A DNA stretch of 64,000 nt from Jejuia rubra (GCF_042684665.1 NZ_JBHULY010000005.1:620001-684000); one strand, 5' to 3'. Positions 43,875-54,085 are shown, numbered from the stretch's first letter. Translations and numbers: made by a program. Notes: generated from the letters alone by a model not told the origin.

Positions 43875-44071
43875 GATTTAACTATTTCAATAAGAATAAA
43901 TTATGAAAACATCTAATTCTTTAAGAAAACTTGTGTTTTTAATAAAAAATATTTGCTTAATTACGAAATTCAAAAAGTTAAACAAAAGTTTGAATAACTT
44001 CATAATCTAAAAATTTGATATTGCAGGCAACCTTTTTTTACAAATTGGCGTCTTAATACATAGAACTCTTA

Positions 44072-44647
44072 ATGAAATCTTTTTTGAAGGTTATACCGTT
44101 GCATAAAAACGAAGGTGCATTGATAAAAAAAGCGATTAAAAATAATCGTGAGGCGCAGTGTGTGCTATATGAAATGCATGCGCCAAAAATGTTGAGTGTT
44201 TGCCGGTATTATATTAAGGACATTCATCAGGCGGAAGAAGCGATGTTGAATGGGTTTTTTAAAGTATTTCAAAATTTGAAGAGCTTTAAGGGCGAAGGCA
44301 GTTTTGAAGGTTGGATACGGCGAATTATGGCACGAGAGTCAATTTCATATCTAAGACAAAAGAAGCAGATAGAATTTTTGACGGATGAAGATGTAAGCTC
44401 GAGAGACAATAGTGTAAGTCTCCAGACGGATTTGGAAGTCAACGACATTCAAAGACTTATTGACAATCTGCCCGAAGGCTATCGCGTCGTATTTGTGATG
44501 TATGCTGTTGAAGGGTATAAGCATCATGAAATTGCCGATGCACTCAATATTAGTGAGGGCACCTCAAAATCACAATTGTTTAAAGCACGAAAGATGCTTC
44601 AGGAACAGATAAAAACAGTAAATAAAACAAGCTATGGCACCCATTAA
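44072..44647 (+). CDS. ECF-type RNA polymerase sigma factor
   Basis: These 191 residues contain a sigma70 region 2 (ALIKKAIKNNREAQCVLYEMHAP ... GFFKVFQNL) and region 4 with a helix-turn-helix (LPEGYRVVFVMYAVEGYKHHEIADALNISEGTSKS). The next gene overlaps it by 14 bases and encodes a likely membrane anti-sigma factor, the usual pairing for extracytoplasmic-function sigma factors. Confidence 0.9.
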   Translation: MKSFLKVIPLHKNEGALIKKAIKNNREAQCVLYEMHAPKMLSVCRYYIKDIHQAEEAMLNGFFKVFQNLKSFKGEGSFEGWIRRIMARESISYLRQKKQIEFLTDEDVSSRDNSVSLQTDLEVNDIQRLIDNLPEGYRVVFVMYAVEGYKHHEIADALNISEGTSKSQLFKARKMLQEQIKTVNKTSYGTH

Positions 44648-45407
44648 ATTTGAAGACGATTTTAAAGATAAGTTGGACCAGCGAACAATTAAACCTTCCG
44701 AGGGTGCATGGGAAAAACTGTCATCCAGGTTGGAAGAAGCAGATGGAGACACCAGAAACAGCAAGGGGTTGTGGTGGCTTGCTGTGGCCGCCAGTGTTGT
44801 AGGACTATTATTTGTTGCATTTCAATTTTTCAATGGGGAAGCGGAACAGCAGTCACCTGTGATTGTGGATACTAAGGATAGTATTATTGAACCCAAGAAG
44901 AAGCAGGATGTTGAGGTAGTGAATGCTGAAAAGAGCACAGTTGCTGTTGAAACTGAAGTTCCAGTTCAAAAGAAAGTGGGCTCCAAGCAAATGATTAAGA
45001 GGCAATCTAAGGAACAATTACTAATGCCAAAGGAAGCTTCGGTGCAAGTCGCTCAAGAAGAGACCGTTCAAAAGGAGGAACTGGAAAAAGAAGTGATACC
45101 CATTAAAAATGGCGAGACCTTAACTTTTGAAACAGAGAAAGCGCAGGAAGTGGCGGATGCCATTTTTAATTTAAGTGAAACCGATTTGGGTGTTACCAGT
45201 GAGGATATCGATTCGTTGCTGAAGGTGGCGCAACGCGAAATACTTCTGGACAGAATGAAGGGGGAGGACAAAGCCGTTGTAGATGCTGCCTTGCTTCTGC
45301 AGGAAGTAGAATTCGAACTGGATAAATCCTTTAGGGACAAGGTTTTTGAAACCCTCAGGAAAAGCTATGGCTCGGTAAAAACGGCTATCGCCCATCGGAA
45401 TGATTAA
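44634..45407 (+). CDS. putative membrane anti-sigma factor
   Basis: This 257-residue protein has a cytoplasmic N-terminal segment (~1-45, with W26EKLSSRLEE), one membrane helix (~46-66, LWWLAVAASVVGLLFVAFQF) and a long Glu/Lys/Val-rich extracytoplasmic tail. No family is recognised with certainty. The overlap with the sigma factor gene and the single-helix topology make an anti-sigma role likely. Confidence 0.65.
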   Translation: MAPIKFEDDFKDKLDQRTIKPSEGAWEKLSSRLEEADGDTRNSKGLWWLAVAASVVGLLFVAFQFFNGEAEQQSPVIVDTKDSIIEPKKKQDVEVVNAEKSTVAVETEVPVQKKVGSKQMIKRQSKEQLLMPKEASVQVAQEETVQKEELEKEVIPIKNGETLTFETEKAQEVADAIFNLSETDLGVTSEDIDSLLKVAQREILLDRMKGEDKAVVDAALLLQEVEFELDKSFRDKVFETLRKSYGSVKTAIAHRND

Positions 45408-45516
45408 TCTAATTCCTTCGAAAGAAGGAATCTCTCAAAAAATATTATAAGAATCATCATCAATCAATATTAATTCATCATTAATCAAAGCCCAGTGTGG
45501 GCGAAAACGAACAGTT

Positions 45517-46596
45517 ATGCAAACCATTATTAAGTATTCTATTCTATTAATTTTAAGTTTAAGTGTGCACCTCATCAACGCACAGGATAGTATTCCCGCA
45601 ACACCGAATGCCAAGCGCATAAAAATTCTGAAAACCACAAAAGCCCAAATTGAAGCGGAGGAAAAAGAGTATTTAAAGCTTGAGGTAGAAGCTATAAATT
45701 TGCGATTGGAAAAGGGTGAAATCACTGCCGAGGAAGCCAGCGATCTAAAAATGAAAGTGGCGAAAAAGCGGGCATTGAATATTGAAAACCGTACCGCAAT
45801 TTTGTCCAATAAAATTGCGCTTTTAGAGCGGAACGACGAGGGCTATGTTATCGTTAATGAGGAAGATTTGGATAAGGTAGGCATTAGCATTGGCAGTGAC
45901 GAAGGTAGTTTTGCCGGATTCAAAATCAAAAAGGAAAATAAACCGAAGAAGTATGACCGACGTACAGAAAGCGATTTTGTATTGGCGCTTGGGTTTAACA
46001 ATGCCATTATTGATGGGCAAAGTTTTGACGATACGCCCTATAAAATAGGCGGTTCCCGCTTCTTTGAAATCGGTTGGGCCTGGCGCACACGGGTATTTCA
46101 AAACACCAATTTTATGAGGTTTAAATACGGGGCGTCCGTGCAGATCAATGGGCTAAAACCAGACAACAACCAGTATTTTGTAATGGACGGCTATACTACG
46201 CGATTGGAGGAATTTCCAGAAAACTTGGATAAGTCCAAATTGACCATAAGCAATTTGGTGTTTCCAGTACATTTTGAGTTTGGGCCTTCTAAAAAGATTG
46301 AAAAGGATACTTATTTCCGTTATTCCACGCACAACCAATTTAAAATTGGGGTAGGGGGCTACGCCGGATTTAATATCGGTACACGCCAGAAACTAAAATA
46401 CGAATTGGATGGTCAAAGCATAAAGGACAAAGAAAAACGTAGTTTTAACACCAGTAATTTTGTGTACGGCCTTAGCGGTTATATCGCCTTTGGAGATACT
46501 GCCCTTTACGTAAAATATGATTTATCCCCTATTTTTAAAGACCAAATGATTGACCAAAATAATATCTCGATTGGGGTACGGTTTGATATGGATTGA
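45517..46596 (+). CDS. outer-membrane beta-barrel protein, hypothetical
   Basis: These 359 residues begin with a signal peptide (ends near HLINAQ). A charged helical, coiled-coil-like stretch (~40-95) follows, then beta strands of an OmpA- or porin-like barrel (VLALGFNNAI to the last strand NISIGVRFDMD). It lies 109 bases after the sigma/anti-sigma pair and is a likely member of its regulon. Specific function is unknown. Confidence 0.7.
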   Translation: MQTIIKYSILLILSLSVHLINAQDSIPATPNAKRIKILKTTKAQIEAEEKEYLKLEVEAINLRLEKGEITAEEASDLKMKVAKKRALNIENRTAILSNKIALLERNDEGYVIVNEEDLDKVGISIGSDEGSFAGFKIKKENKPKKYDRRTESDFVLALGFNNAIIDGQSFDDTPYKIGGSRFFEIGWAWRTRVFQNTNFMRFKYGASVQINGLKPDNNQYFVMDGYTTRLEEFPENLDKSKLTISNLVFPVHFEFGPSKKIEKDTYFRYSTHNQFKIGVGGYAGFNIGTRQKLKYELDGQSIKDKEKRSFNTSNFVYGLSGYIAFGDTALYVKYDLSPIFKDQMIDQNNISIGVRFDMD

Positions 46597-46642
46597 GGGT
46601 GATTTTTTGGCTGTTTTGCTCGAAGGCTTTGTGTATGGCTCG

Positions 46643-46668
46643 CGGAAAATGTCCGACGGACTTTTCCG
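46643..46668 (+). repeat. short palindrome between convergent genes
   Basis: CGGAAAAtGTCCG and CGGACtTTTCCG form an imperfect hairpin in the 110-base gap. It could be a dispersed repeat or weak terminator; no second copy was found in the window. Confidence 0.4.
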
Positions 46669-46706
46669 TAGTAGCCGAAAGACAGCAAATTATTAGCGGT
46701 AGTTTT

Positions 46707-47375
46707 CTACCCTTGAATATAAACTGCGTTCATGCCAAATCCAAAATCTTCTTTTTTCGGTCGCCAATTTGTATTGGACTTAGTTTGAATGTTATTGCCA
46801 TTAATCAAATAGTAATAGTTTTCGGTATCTCCTTCTTCATTAGGAACTTGCCATTTTATTTCTTTCGCTTTAAAAATTTTCAAATAGCTGTTTGTGTAAT
46901 GAATAATTGAAGGTTTTCTAATTTGAAGTTGACAGAAATCTGAGAAACGAAAAAAGAGAATCTCTTTATTCTCATCGAATTCAATGGCGCTTAATTTGTG
47001 CTTTGAATTAAGCTGTCTTCCATTCCAATCTCCCCAAATAGATACCGTTACCTCCGAAAATAATATCTTACCATTATCGAAATGACTTTCTAGCTCTTCG
47101 GGTTTTATTTCTGTGATTCCACTTCCAGGAGTTGGTTTTAATTCATCAGCGTCATATGATGAATTATTTCCAGAGACAGTTTCTAGATACCCTCTCCGGA
47201 TAATCATTTTGTAAACTCTTAGACTTAAATAGATTGCCAAGGGAAGAAAAGGTATCGCGACAATCCAATTGAAAGGCTCGGAAAGTTGAGAATAAAACAC
47301 CACTCCAATGAAACATATTCCTGTGAAAGCAAGGATTGATTCCACCAATGCTAATAAGATTCTAGCTGTTCTCAT
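46707..47375 (-). CDS. hypothetical membrane protein
   Basis: This 222-residue protein has two N-terminal membrane helices (about residues 5-28 and 36-54) and a soluble C-terminal domain of alternating strands. No known family is recognised. The downstream convergent gene is the outer-membrane protein at 45517-46596. It does not overlap the peptide deformylase gene and appears to be a single-gene unit. Confidence 0.6.
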   Translation of the reverse strand: MRTARILLALVESILAFTGICFIGVVFYSQLSEPFNWIVAIPFLPLAIYLSLRVYKMIIRRGYLETVSGNNSSYDADELKPTPGSGITEIKPEELESHFDNGKILFSEVTVSIWGDWNGRQLNSKHKLSAIEFDENKEILFFRFSDFCQLQIRKPSIIHYTNSYLKIFKAKEIKWQVPNEEGDTENYYYLINGNNIQTKSNTNWRPKKEDFGFGMNAVYIQG

Positions 47376-47484
47376 TTTTTATCGCTTATCACCAAGATAG
47401 AGTTGGGTTTTAATGAACTTTATCGCCGGTAAAGCGAAGGTAGTAGAAAATTTTTACAAAGTCAAGTGGTGGTTTATGCCATTA

Positions 47485-48108
47485 TTAGTTGGCATTTTTC
47501 ATCTCCCGCTCCAAATGGTCCAAGTACAAAATCCCATTGAGGTGGTCAATTTCATGTTGAAAGATAACTGCCGTAAAGCCTTCCACGCTTTCAGATTGAT
47601 GCTCGTCCTGCATGGTGTCGTATTCAATTTTAATTTCCTGTGAGCGGCTGTTAAGGGTTTCACTTCTATCGGGAATGGACAAACAACCTTCCCTAACGGT
47701 TTGCGTCCCCTCAGAATATTTAACGATTTTGGGGTTGAGGTACACTTCAAAAGGCAGATTATCTTTATCCAAACGTTGTACCCAAATGATGTTTTTTAAA
47801 ACACCGACTTGCGGTGCTGCAATCCCCACGCCCATGGACATGCTATCGGTGACTGTCGCATACAACCGTTTTACAAATTGCTGAAGCACTTTATCGTTCG
47901 GGTCGGGTTTGATATAAGTGCTTTTTTTGCGCAACAAAAGAGAATCGGAGTTGTTTGTGATTTTGTAAACACGCATAGCTTTCAAACTATCGGCATTCAA
48001 AATAAGTTGCTTTTCTTCTCGGGAAAAGCCATCGGTTTTGAGGTTTTTGGAACCGGAACATCCAATAAGGAAAATCCCGAATAATACAATTATTACAATT
48101 CTATTCAT
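47485..48108 (-). CDS. peptide deformylase-like lipoprotein
   Basis: All three peptide deformylase motifs are intact: GVGIAAPQ (93-100), EGCLS with metal ligand Cys142 (140-144), and QHEIDH with two His ligands (184-189). Yet the 207-residue protein starts with a lipoprotein signal (LFGIFLIGCSG, acylated Cys17), so it should sit in the periplasm or outer membrane instead of the cytoplasm. A longer frame from 48177 begins within a repeat-derived sequence, so 48108 is the start. Its substrate outside the cytoplasm is unknown; the housekeeping def gene is presumably elsewhere. Confidence 0.85.
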   Translation of the reverse strand: MNRIVIIVLFGIFLIGCSGSKNLKTDGFSREEKQLILNADSLKAMRVYKITNNSDSLLLRKKSTYIKPDPNDKVLQQFVKRLYATVTDSMSMGVGIAAPQVGVLKNIIWVQRLDKDNLPFEVYLNPKIVKYSEGTQTVREGCLSIPDRSETLNSRSQEIKIEYDTMQDEHQSESVEGFTAVIFQHEIDHLNGILYLDHLEREMKNAN

Positions 48109-48152
48109 AAGTAATGATGTAACTATCGTAATTAAAAAATTCGTACTTGTCA

Positions 48153-48172
48153 CCCTGAGCGCAGTCGAAGGG
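48153..48172 (+). repeat. GCGCAGTCGA hairpin repeat
   Basis: CCCT and AGGG enclose the constant loop GAGCGCAGTCGA. It lies between rodA and the deformylase-like gene. Confidence 0.8.
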
Positions 48173-48234
48173 CTCAACCTGACATTCTACAACAATTTAC
48201 TTTCGAGTGAGATACATAAATGTCGATTATCGAC

Positions 48235-49512
48235 CTACCATTCGTTGATGCGATTGGAATCTAATTTAATAAAAATAAACAGTAAAATGGTAAAGGCCCA
48301 AAGCCCCGAACCCCCATAACTGAACATAGGCAAGGGAATACCAATGGTGGGGATGAGTCCCATCACCATCCCAATATTAATCAAAAAATGCATAAAAATA
48401 ATGGAGGCTACCCCATAGCCATATACGCGACTAAACTGTGATTTTTGAAGTTCAGCTAAATGCAGAATACGCAACAATAGCAACACAAAAAGCACTACTA
48501 CGAAGGTACTGCCCAAAAAGCCCCATTCTTCGCCTACGGTACTAAAAATATAATCGGTGTGTTGTTCGGGAACAAATTTTCCGGTGGTACGCGTGCCTTC
48601 CAAAAAGCCTTTTCCGGTAAATCCTCCCGAGCTTATGGCCTTTTCTGATTCGTTGAGGTTGTATGCAAAGGTGCGCTTCATTTCCTCGAGTTTTTGAGGA
48701 TCTTTTTCCAAACGCAACCATAAGCTAATTCGGTCTTGCTGATGCGGTTTTAAAACGTCCTTGTAAAAGAATTGTACACCAAAACACAGTAAAGCACTTA
48801 AAATAATAACAAATGCCGATTGTAAAATCGACAGCTTTCTTTTATTGAAAAACCTGAAAATTAATGTAATTACGGCTGCAATTATGGTCGTAATAATGGC
48901 TCCAAATTTTAAAGCCAAAACAGAAAGTAATACAACTAATACGCCTATGATGAGGTAGATCTTTGGTAATCCTTCACGGTATAAGACAAAAAAGAATGCC
49001 CCATAAACAACGGTGCTTCCCGTATCATTTTGAAGCAATACCAATAGGGCCGGAATCAGTATGATAGCAAAGGTGCGCAGTTGGTCACCAAAATTGTTGA
49101 TGTTGGTATTTAAATCACTGACGTATTTCGACACAGCCAGAACTGTGGCCGCCTTTGCAAATTCGCTGGGTTGAAGAGTAAAGCTCCCGATGGCGTACCA
49201 TGAAGTTGCACCATTTACAGTTTTGCCAAAAAGAAAAAGACCAACCAAGGACAGCATGGAAACGATATAAATGATACTAGAAAAACGTTCATAAAACTTG
49301 GCGTCAATGGCCAACAGGAGTATAATCAAAATGAACGTAAGGAAAATAAAAATCAATTGCTTTCCGAAAGGTTGGGAGAAATCAAAATAGTTGACGGTGC
49401 TTCCGGTATGGGAAGCCGACAAAATATTTAGCCAGCCAAATCCAGTTAAAAGCAAAAACAAAACAATGGTTACCCAATCGAATTTAAAGTATTTGTTTGT
49501 TTCCCTAACCAT
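48235..49512 (-). CDS. rodA: rod shape-determining protein RodA
   Basis: RodA is the SEDS-family peptidoglycan glycosyltransferase of the elongation complex. This 425-residue polytopic protein has the SEDS signatures SFTLQPSEFAKAATVL, the EEWGFLGS loop and the C-terminal GLIPTIGIPLPMFSYGGSG. It overlaps pbp2 by 8 bases, its transpeptidase partner. Confidence 0.95.
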   Translation of the reverse strand: MVRETNKYFKFDWVTIVLFLLLTGFGWLNILSASHTGSTVNYFDFSQPFGKQLIFIFLTFILIILLLAIDAKFYERFSSIIYIVSMLSLVGLFLFGKTVNGATSWYAIGSFTLQPSEFAKAATVLAVSKYVSDLNTNINNFGDQLRTFAIILIPALLVLLQNDTGSTVVYGAFFFVLYREGLPKIYLIIGVLVVLLSVLALKFGAIITTIIAAVITLIFRFFNKRKLSILQSAFVIILSALLCFGVQFFYKDVLKPHQQDRISLWLRLEKDPQKLEEMKRTFAYNLNESEKAISSGGFTGKGFLEGTRTTGKFVPEQHTDYIFSTVGEEWGFLGSTFVVVLFVLLLLRILHLAELQKSQFSRVYGYGVASIIFMHFLINIGMVMGLIPTIGIPLPMFSYGGSGLWAFTILLFIFIKLDSNRINEW

Positions 49513-51448
49513 GTTCCGTAGTTGAGTTCAGTCGTTTCAATTCTTTCTTTAGGCGATGGTATTCTTTTTCGTCCACAAGCTGTAGTTTCGTTTCCCCATT
49601 GATTCTGAAAGGCTCTCCAGAATAAGGTTTGGCATATTCGTCCTCAAGCGAATGTCTCAATAACCAATCTTCCAAATCGGTTCTAGTGATATAGCCTTTA
49701 ATGTGTTTTTCAATCATTAAACTGGCTACTTTGCCCGCAAATCGGCTACCCCAATACCCATTTTCCACAAAAACGGCAATGGCGATTTTGGGATTGTCTT
49801 TGGGCGCAAAGGCCACAAAAATGGAGTGGTCGGTCAGTTGGGTTTTTATGCTGTCAATTTTCACAAAGTTTTCCACCGTTCCAGTTTTCCCACAAATATC
49901 AAGGTCTTTCACTTGAACTGAGGCTGCCGTACCTTTTTTATAAACTTGGTACATCCCTTCAATTACAGGCTCAAAATGTTCCCTGTCAATTGTGGTATAT
50001 TTTGGCGTTGTAAAATTATCCGGGAGGGTTTCGCCTTCAATTTTTTTGATGACATGCGGGGTGTAATAATACCCTCTATTGGCTATGGCAGCCGCCATGT
50101 TTGCCAATTGAATCGGAGTAGTTGCTACTTCACCTTGTCCAATGGCATTGGAAATGGTATATGTAGAATAAAAAGTTTTTGGATAAATGCGCTTATAGTA
50201 GTCCCTATTGGGAATTCTACCTTTTTGACCCACATACAAATCATTATTCAAAAAGTTGCCCAAACCAAAGCTTTGTGCATGTTGGCTCCACGTATCGATG
50301 CCTTCGGAGGCATTGCCGTTTTTGTCCAAAATTTTTCGATATGTTGTTGCGAAATAGGCATTGCACGAACGCTGAATACCCCCGATGAGGTTGTTCCTCG
50401 TGCCATAATTGCAGTGGCATTTCATAATACGGTTTCCGTATCGGTAGCCCATATAGCACGTCACGGTTTCATTTGGCGTAATTACACCCTCTTGAAGCCC
50501 GATTAGCGCATTCATTAATTTAAAAGGGGAGCCTGGTTCATAAACACCTTGCAAACTTCTATTAAATAAAGGCTTCGCAATGGAATCGTTATATAATTTG
50601 GTAAAGTTTTTTGAACGTTGCCGGCCAACTAGCAGGTTAGGATCGTATGTCGGTGCGGCCACCATAGCTAAAATTTCACCTGATGAGGGTTCAATGGCTA
50701 TGGCGCCACCTCGTTTGTTTTTCATGAGCAGTTCGCCGTACTCCTGCAATGAGGCGTCAATGGTAATGGTGATGTCCTTTCCCTGTACAGGAATCGTGTC
50801 GAATTTCCCATCTTTATAGGGGCCAATATCCCGATTAAACCTGTCCTTTTGAATGAATTTTATGCCTTTTACGCCACGCAAGGTTTTTTCATAGGAAGCT
50901 TCGATTCCTTGTTTGCCAATCAAATCCCCCATACGGTAATAGGGATTTTTTTGAATGATGCGATTATTTACTTCCCCAATATCACCTAAAACATTCGCCC
51001 CAATCGTGGTTTCATAGTGCCTTAGCGAACGTTTCTGGATATAAAACCCTTTGAATTTTCGCATTTTTTCCTGTAGAACGGCATAGTCTTCTTTGGATAA
51101 ATGTGATACAAAAACGGATTCCAATCTTGGGGAATAGTGACGTGCCTTGTTGTATTTCTTAACGAAATCTTCTTTTGAAATCTTCAGCAGTCTGCAGAAT
51201 TCCAACGTATCCAAAGGTTCCACTTCACGAGGAATCACCATCACATCATAGGAGGGCTGATTGGACACTAAAAGCTTGCCGTTTCTGTCGTAGACAAAAC
51301 CGCGTTTGGGGAGGTCAAACACTTTTCTAATGGCATTGTCCTGATAGAGATTGCTGGAACTGCCTTTATAAATTTGCAGATAAAACAACCGGCCTATAAA
51401 GGTAAAACCGCATAAAATGACCAATAAGAAAAGTAAAAGTTGCCTCAT
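49505..51448 (-). CDS. mrdA: penicillin-binding protein 2
   Basis: This 647-residue class B PBP is the transpeptidase of the elongasome. It has an N-terminal membrane helix, a dimerisation domain, and transpeptidase motifs Ser307-x-x-Lys310 (EPGSPFK), Ser361-Cys-Asn363 and Lys521-Thr-Gly. It overlaps mreD by 4 bases and rodA by 8. Confidence 0.95.
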   Translation of the reverse strand: MRQLLLFLLVILCGFTFIGRLFYLQIYKGSSSNLYQDNAIRKVFDLPKRGFVYDRNGKLLVSNQPSYDVMVIPREVEPLDTLEFCRLLKISKEDFVKKYNKARHYSPRLESVFVSHLSKEDYAVLQEKMRKFKGFYIQKRSLRHYETTIGANVLGDIGEVNNRIIQKNPYYRMGDLIGKQGIEASYEKTLRGVKGIKFIQKDRFNRDIGPYKDGKFDTIPVQGKDITITIDASLQEYGELLMKNKRGGAIAIEPSSGEILAMVAAPTYDPNLLVGRQRSKNFTKLYNDSIAKPLFNRSLQGVYEPGSPFKLMNALIGLQEGVITPNETVTCYMGYRYGNRIMKCHCNYGTRNNLIGGIQRSCNAYFATTYRKILDKNGNASEGIDTWSQHAQSFGLGNFLNNDLYVGQKGRIPNRDYYKRIYPKTFYSTYTISNAIGQGEVATTPIQLANMAAAIANRGYYYTPHVIKKIEGETLPDNFTTPKYTTIDREHFEPVIEGMYQVYKKGTAASVQVKDLDICGKTGTVENFVKIDSIKTQLTDHSIFVAFAPKDNPKIAIAVFVENGYWGSRFAGKVASLMIEKHIKGYITRTDLEDWLLRHSLEDEYAKPYSGEPFRINGETKLQLVDEKEYHRLKKELKRLNSTTEHG

Positions 51449-51951
51449 TTGGTTTTTCGACTAAAAATGATGGATAACAGCACAATCATTAAGATAGTAA
51501 ATATTCCAGAGAATAACGTTTTTTGAAGGATGGATAGTATGTTGGAAATATTAAAAATTTCCAATGAAAACAGGATAATGTGATGCAGAATCGTCAAGAT
51601 GCCGATGTATACCACTTTGGCGCTAAAATCGGTATTGTCAAACTTTATGTTTTGGTGCTCGTACATAGAGCCAAAGGCAAACTTCAAAAAGACGGGTCTG
51701 ACGTAAGCAATAGTCACCGAGGCCGCAGCATGAATGCCCCCGGAATCGGCAAACATATCAATGGTTAAGCCTAAAAGGAAACTTATAAAAATAAAGGCCA
51801 GCCGATTGTTTTTTACAGGAAAAAAGATAATGAACAGGATATAAATATAGGGATTGATATACCCCAAAAAATTGATGTGGTTGAACAATATCCCTTGAAA
51901 AAGTACAAGTAGGACAAACCGGATGATATGTGCCGTAATCAAGCTATTCAT
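51445..51951 (-). CDS. mreD: rod shape-determining protein MreD
   Basis: This small 168-residue membrane protein has five or six hydrophobic segments. Sequence similarity in MreD is low, but position between mreC and pbp2 with overlaps on both sides makes the assignment secure. Confidence 0.88.
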   Translation of the reverse strand: MNSLITAHIIRFVLLVLFQGILFNHINFLGYINPYIYILFIIFFPVKNNRLAFIFISFLLGLTIDMFADSGGIHAAASVTIAYVRPVFLKFAFGSMYEHQNIKFDNTDFSAKVVYIGILTILHHIILFSLEIFNISNILSILQKTLFSGIFTILMIVLLSIIFSRKTK

Positions 51952-52762
51952 CTGTGGCTTTCAACAGGTTTTCAATTTCTTCCCTATCCTTATTTTCAAT
52001 AATGTAAACGTGTTCCAAATTGGTCATGTCATTGAACAACCGCACATTGATTTCATAGAAATTCTCGGCTACATCCAGTTTAGAGTTTTCAACGGTTCCG
52101 ACCAAAATGCCTTTCGGAAAAATAGAGGAGCGTCCAGAAGTCACAATCGTGTCGCCATCTGTAAAAGTGGCCGCTTTTGGGATATCGATTAATTGCACAA
52201 TTTCTGGGGATTTACCATCCCATTTCAGCGTACCAAAATGATTGGTCTTCTGTAACTGTGCACTAATCTGGCTACTGGTATTTAAAATTGAAATGGCCGT
52301 GGCGTAATTGCCAGAGGTGTGGTCAATAATCCCCACTAGTCCCAAGGATGAAATAACCCCAAAATCCTCCTGAATACTATCGTTTTTGCCTTTGTTCAAT
52401 AACAGGAAATTCGAACTTAAGGCATAGCTGTTTCGGATGATATTGGCATGGGTAAATTTATATTTTAAAGTTGAGGAGCTATCGGTCTTAATGGAATCTG
52501 ATTCCATATTTTGGTTGAAGAGCATGGTGCTCAATCTATTATTTTCTTCCGCCAATAATTTATTTTGGGACTTTAAATTGAAATATGAACTAATATTATT
52601 TGCCGAATTATAAACACCACCTGATAAAAAATTGGCCGAATTGATAAACTTACTTCTGTGGTACGAATGCGATTGGATGGTGAAAATCAGGGAAATCCCA
52701 AAGAGCAACGCGAACAATAAAAAGTTTTTGTTCCGTATTATAAAATTTATAATCTGTTGCAT
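51944..52762 (-). CDS. mreC: rod shape-determining protein MreC
   Basis: This 272-residue periplasmic scaffold has one N-terminal membrane helix (~11-30), a coiled-coil region (~60-80, LKSQNKLLAEENNRL) and a beta-barrel part including LGLVGIIDHTSGNYATAISILN and TDGDTIVTSGRSSIFPKGILVG. It links cytoplasmic MreB to the PBP2/RodA synthase. Confidence 0.93.
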   Translation of the reverse strand: MQQIINFIIRNKNFLLFALLFGISLIFTIQSHSYHRSKFINSANFLSGGVYNSANNISSYFNLKSQNKLLAEENNRLSTMLFNQNMESDSIKTDSSSTLKYKFTHANIIRNSYALSSNFLLLNKGKNDSIQEDFGVISSLGLVGIIDHTSGNYATAISILNTSSQISAQLQKTNHFGTLKWDGKSPEIVQLIDIPKAATFTDGDTIVTSGRSSIFPKGILVGTVENSKLDVAENFYEINVRLFNDMTNLEHVYIIENKDREEIENLLKATDE

Positions 52763-52782
52763 GGGTTACGGCTGTTGTTGCC

Positions 52783-53811
52783 CTATTTTATCAATACACT
52801 TTTGTATTTCGGTAAGTTTTTTAGCGTAATTCCGGTTCCGCGTACAACAGCTCTCAATGGGTCCTCAGCAATATAAACTGGTAAGTCCGTTTTTTGGGAT
52901 AAACGCTTGTCCAGTCCACGCAACATCGACCCTCCACCAGCTAAGTAAATACCAGTATTGTAAATATCCGCCGCCAATTCTGGAGGTGTTTGGGATAAGG
53001 TTTCCATTACGGCATCTTCGATACGTAAAATGGATTTGTCCAATGCCTTTGCGATTTCACGGAAAGAAATAGAGACCTGTTTTGGCTTTCCGGTCAACAA
53101 ATCACGACCTTGAACGCTCATATCCTCAGGAGGTAGTTCCAAATCTTCAGTAGCCGCACCAATTTGGATTTTAATTTTTTCAGCGGTACGCTCGCCCACA
53201 TATAAATTGTGCTGGGTGCGCATGTAGTAAACAATATCGTTGGTAAACACATCACCCGCAATTTTAACGGATTTGTCACAAACAATACCGCCTAAGGCAA
53301 TCACAGCGATTTCGGTGGTACCACCACCGATGTCAACCACCATATTCCCTTTCGGTTGCATAATATCCACGCCAATACCAATGGCAGCTGCCATAGGTTC
53401 GTGTATCAAATACACTTCCTTACCGTTCACACGTTCCGCACTTTCCTTTACCGCTCGCATTTCCACTTCAGTAATACCTGATGGAATACAAATCACCATA
53501 CGCAAAGCAGGAGCGAAAAACTTCTTTTTTAAGGCAGGAATGTTTTTAATAAACATACTTATCATCTGCTCGGAAGCATCAAAATCCGCAATTACACCAT
53601 CTTTCAAAGGGCGAATGGTTTTAATATTCTCATGGGTTTTTCCCTGCATCAAACTCGCCTCCTGGCCCACCGCAATAATTTTTCCAGAAACCCTGTCTCG
53701 GGCTACAATGGATGGTGCGTCCACAACTACCTTATCGTTATGGATAATTAATGTGTTTGCGGTACCTAAATCTATGGCTATATCTTCAGTTAGGAAGTCA
53801 AAAAATCCCAT
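52783..53811 (-). CDS. mreB: rod shape-determining protein MreB
   Basis: This actin-like ATPase organises lateral wall growth. The 342-residue protein has phosphate-binding motifs IAIDLGTANTLI and VVDIGGGTTEIAV, the HEPMAAAIG stretch and GIYLAGGGSMLRG near the end. It heads the mreBCD-pbp2-rodA cluster. Confidence 0.97.
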   Translation of the reverse strand: MGFFDFLTEDIAIDLGTANTLIIHNDKVVVDAPSIVARDRVSGKIIAVGQEASLMQGKTHENIKTIRPLKDGVIADFDASEQMISMFIKNIPALKKKFFAPALRMVICIPSGITEVEMRAVKESAERVNGKEVYLIHEPMAAAIGIGVDIMQPKGNMVVDIGGGTTEIAVIALGGIVCDKSVKIAGDVFTNDIVYYMRTQHNLYVGERTAEKIKIQIGAATEDLELPPEDMSVQGRDLLTGKPKQVSISFREIAKALDKSILRIEDAVMETLSQTPPELAADIYNTGIYLAGGGSMLRGLDKRLSQKTDLPVYIAEDPLRAVVRGTGITLKNLPKYKSVLIK

Positions 53812-53971
53812 GTGCTATTAATAATTTTTGGTGGTTTAAAAACGAATCCCGTAAATGTAATAAAACTTCGTAAATATATGAGTTTTTCAGGGCTTCAAAA
53901 TATTTTTTAAACCAATGCAACTTTGATTTATACGTCTTTCGTCGATGTTTGGATGTTGTAATTTTTAATTT

Positions 53972-54073
53972 GGGCGTTACCCACAAGGGGTCGGGCTATC
54001 CGCTATATCTTTTTTGCTTCAAATCACTCTTATAAATAGAAGCAAAAAAGGATGCCGCTTCTATCCCTAACGC
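53972..54073 (-). repeat. structured element B, copy 4
   Basis: The ends GGGCGTTACCC and CCCTAACGCG and the block GGGTCGGGCT are conserved. The central arm differs from the other copies: it is a 12-bp perfect hairpin, CTTTTTTGCTTC (54009-54020) against GAAGCAAAAAAG (54039-54050). Confidence 0.8.
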
Positions 54074-54085
54074 GCCACTCATACG

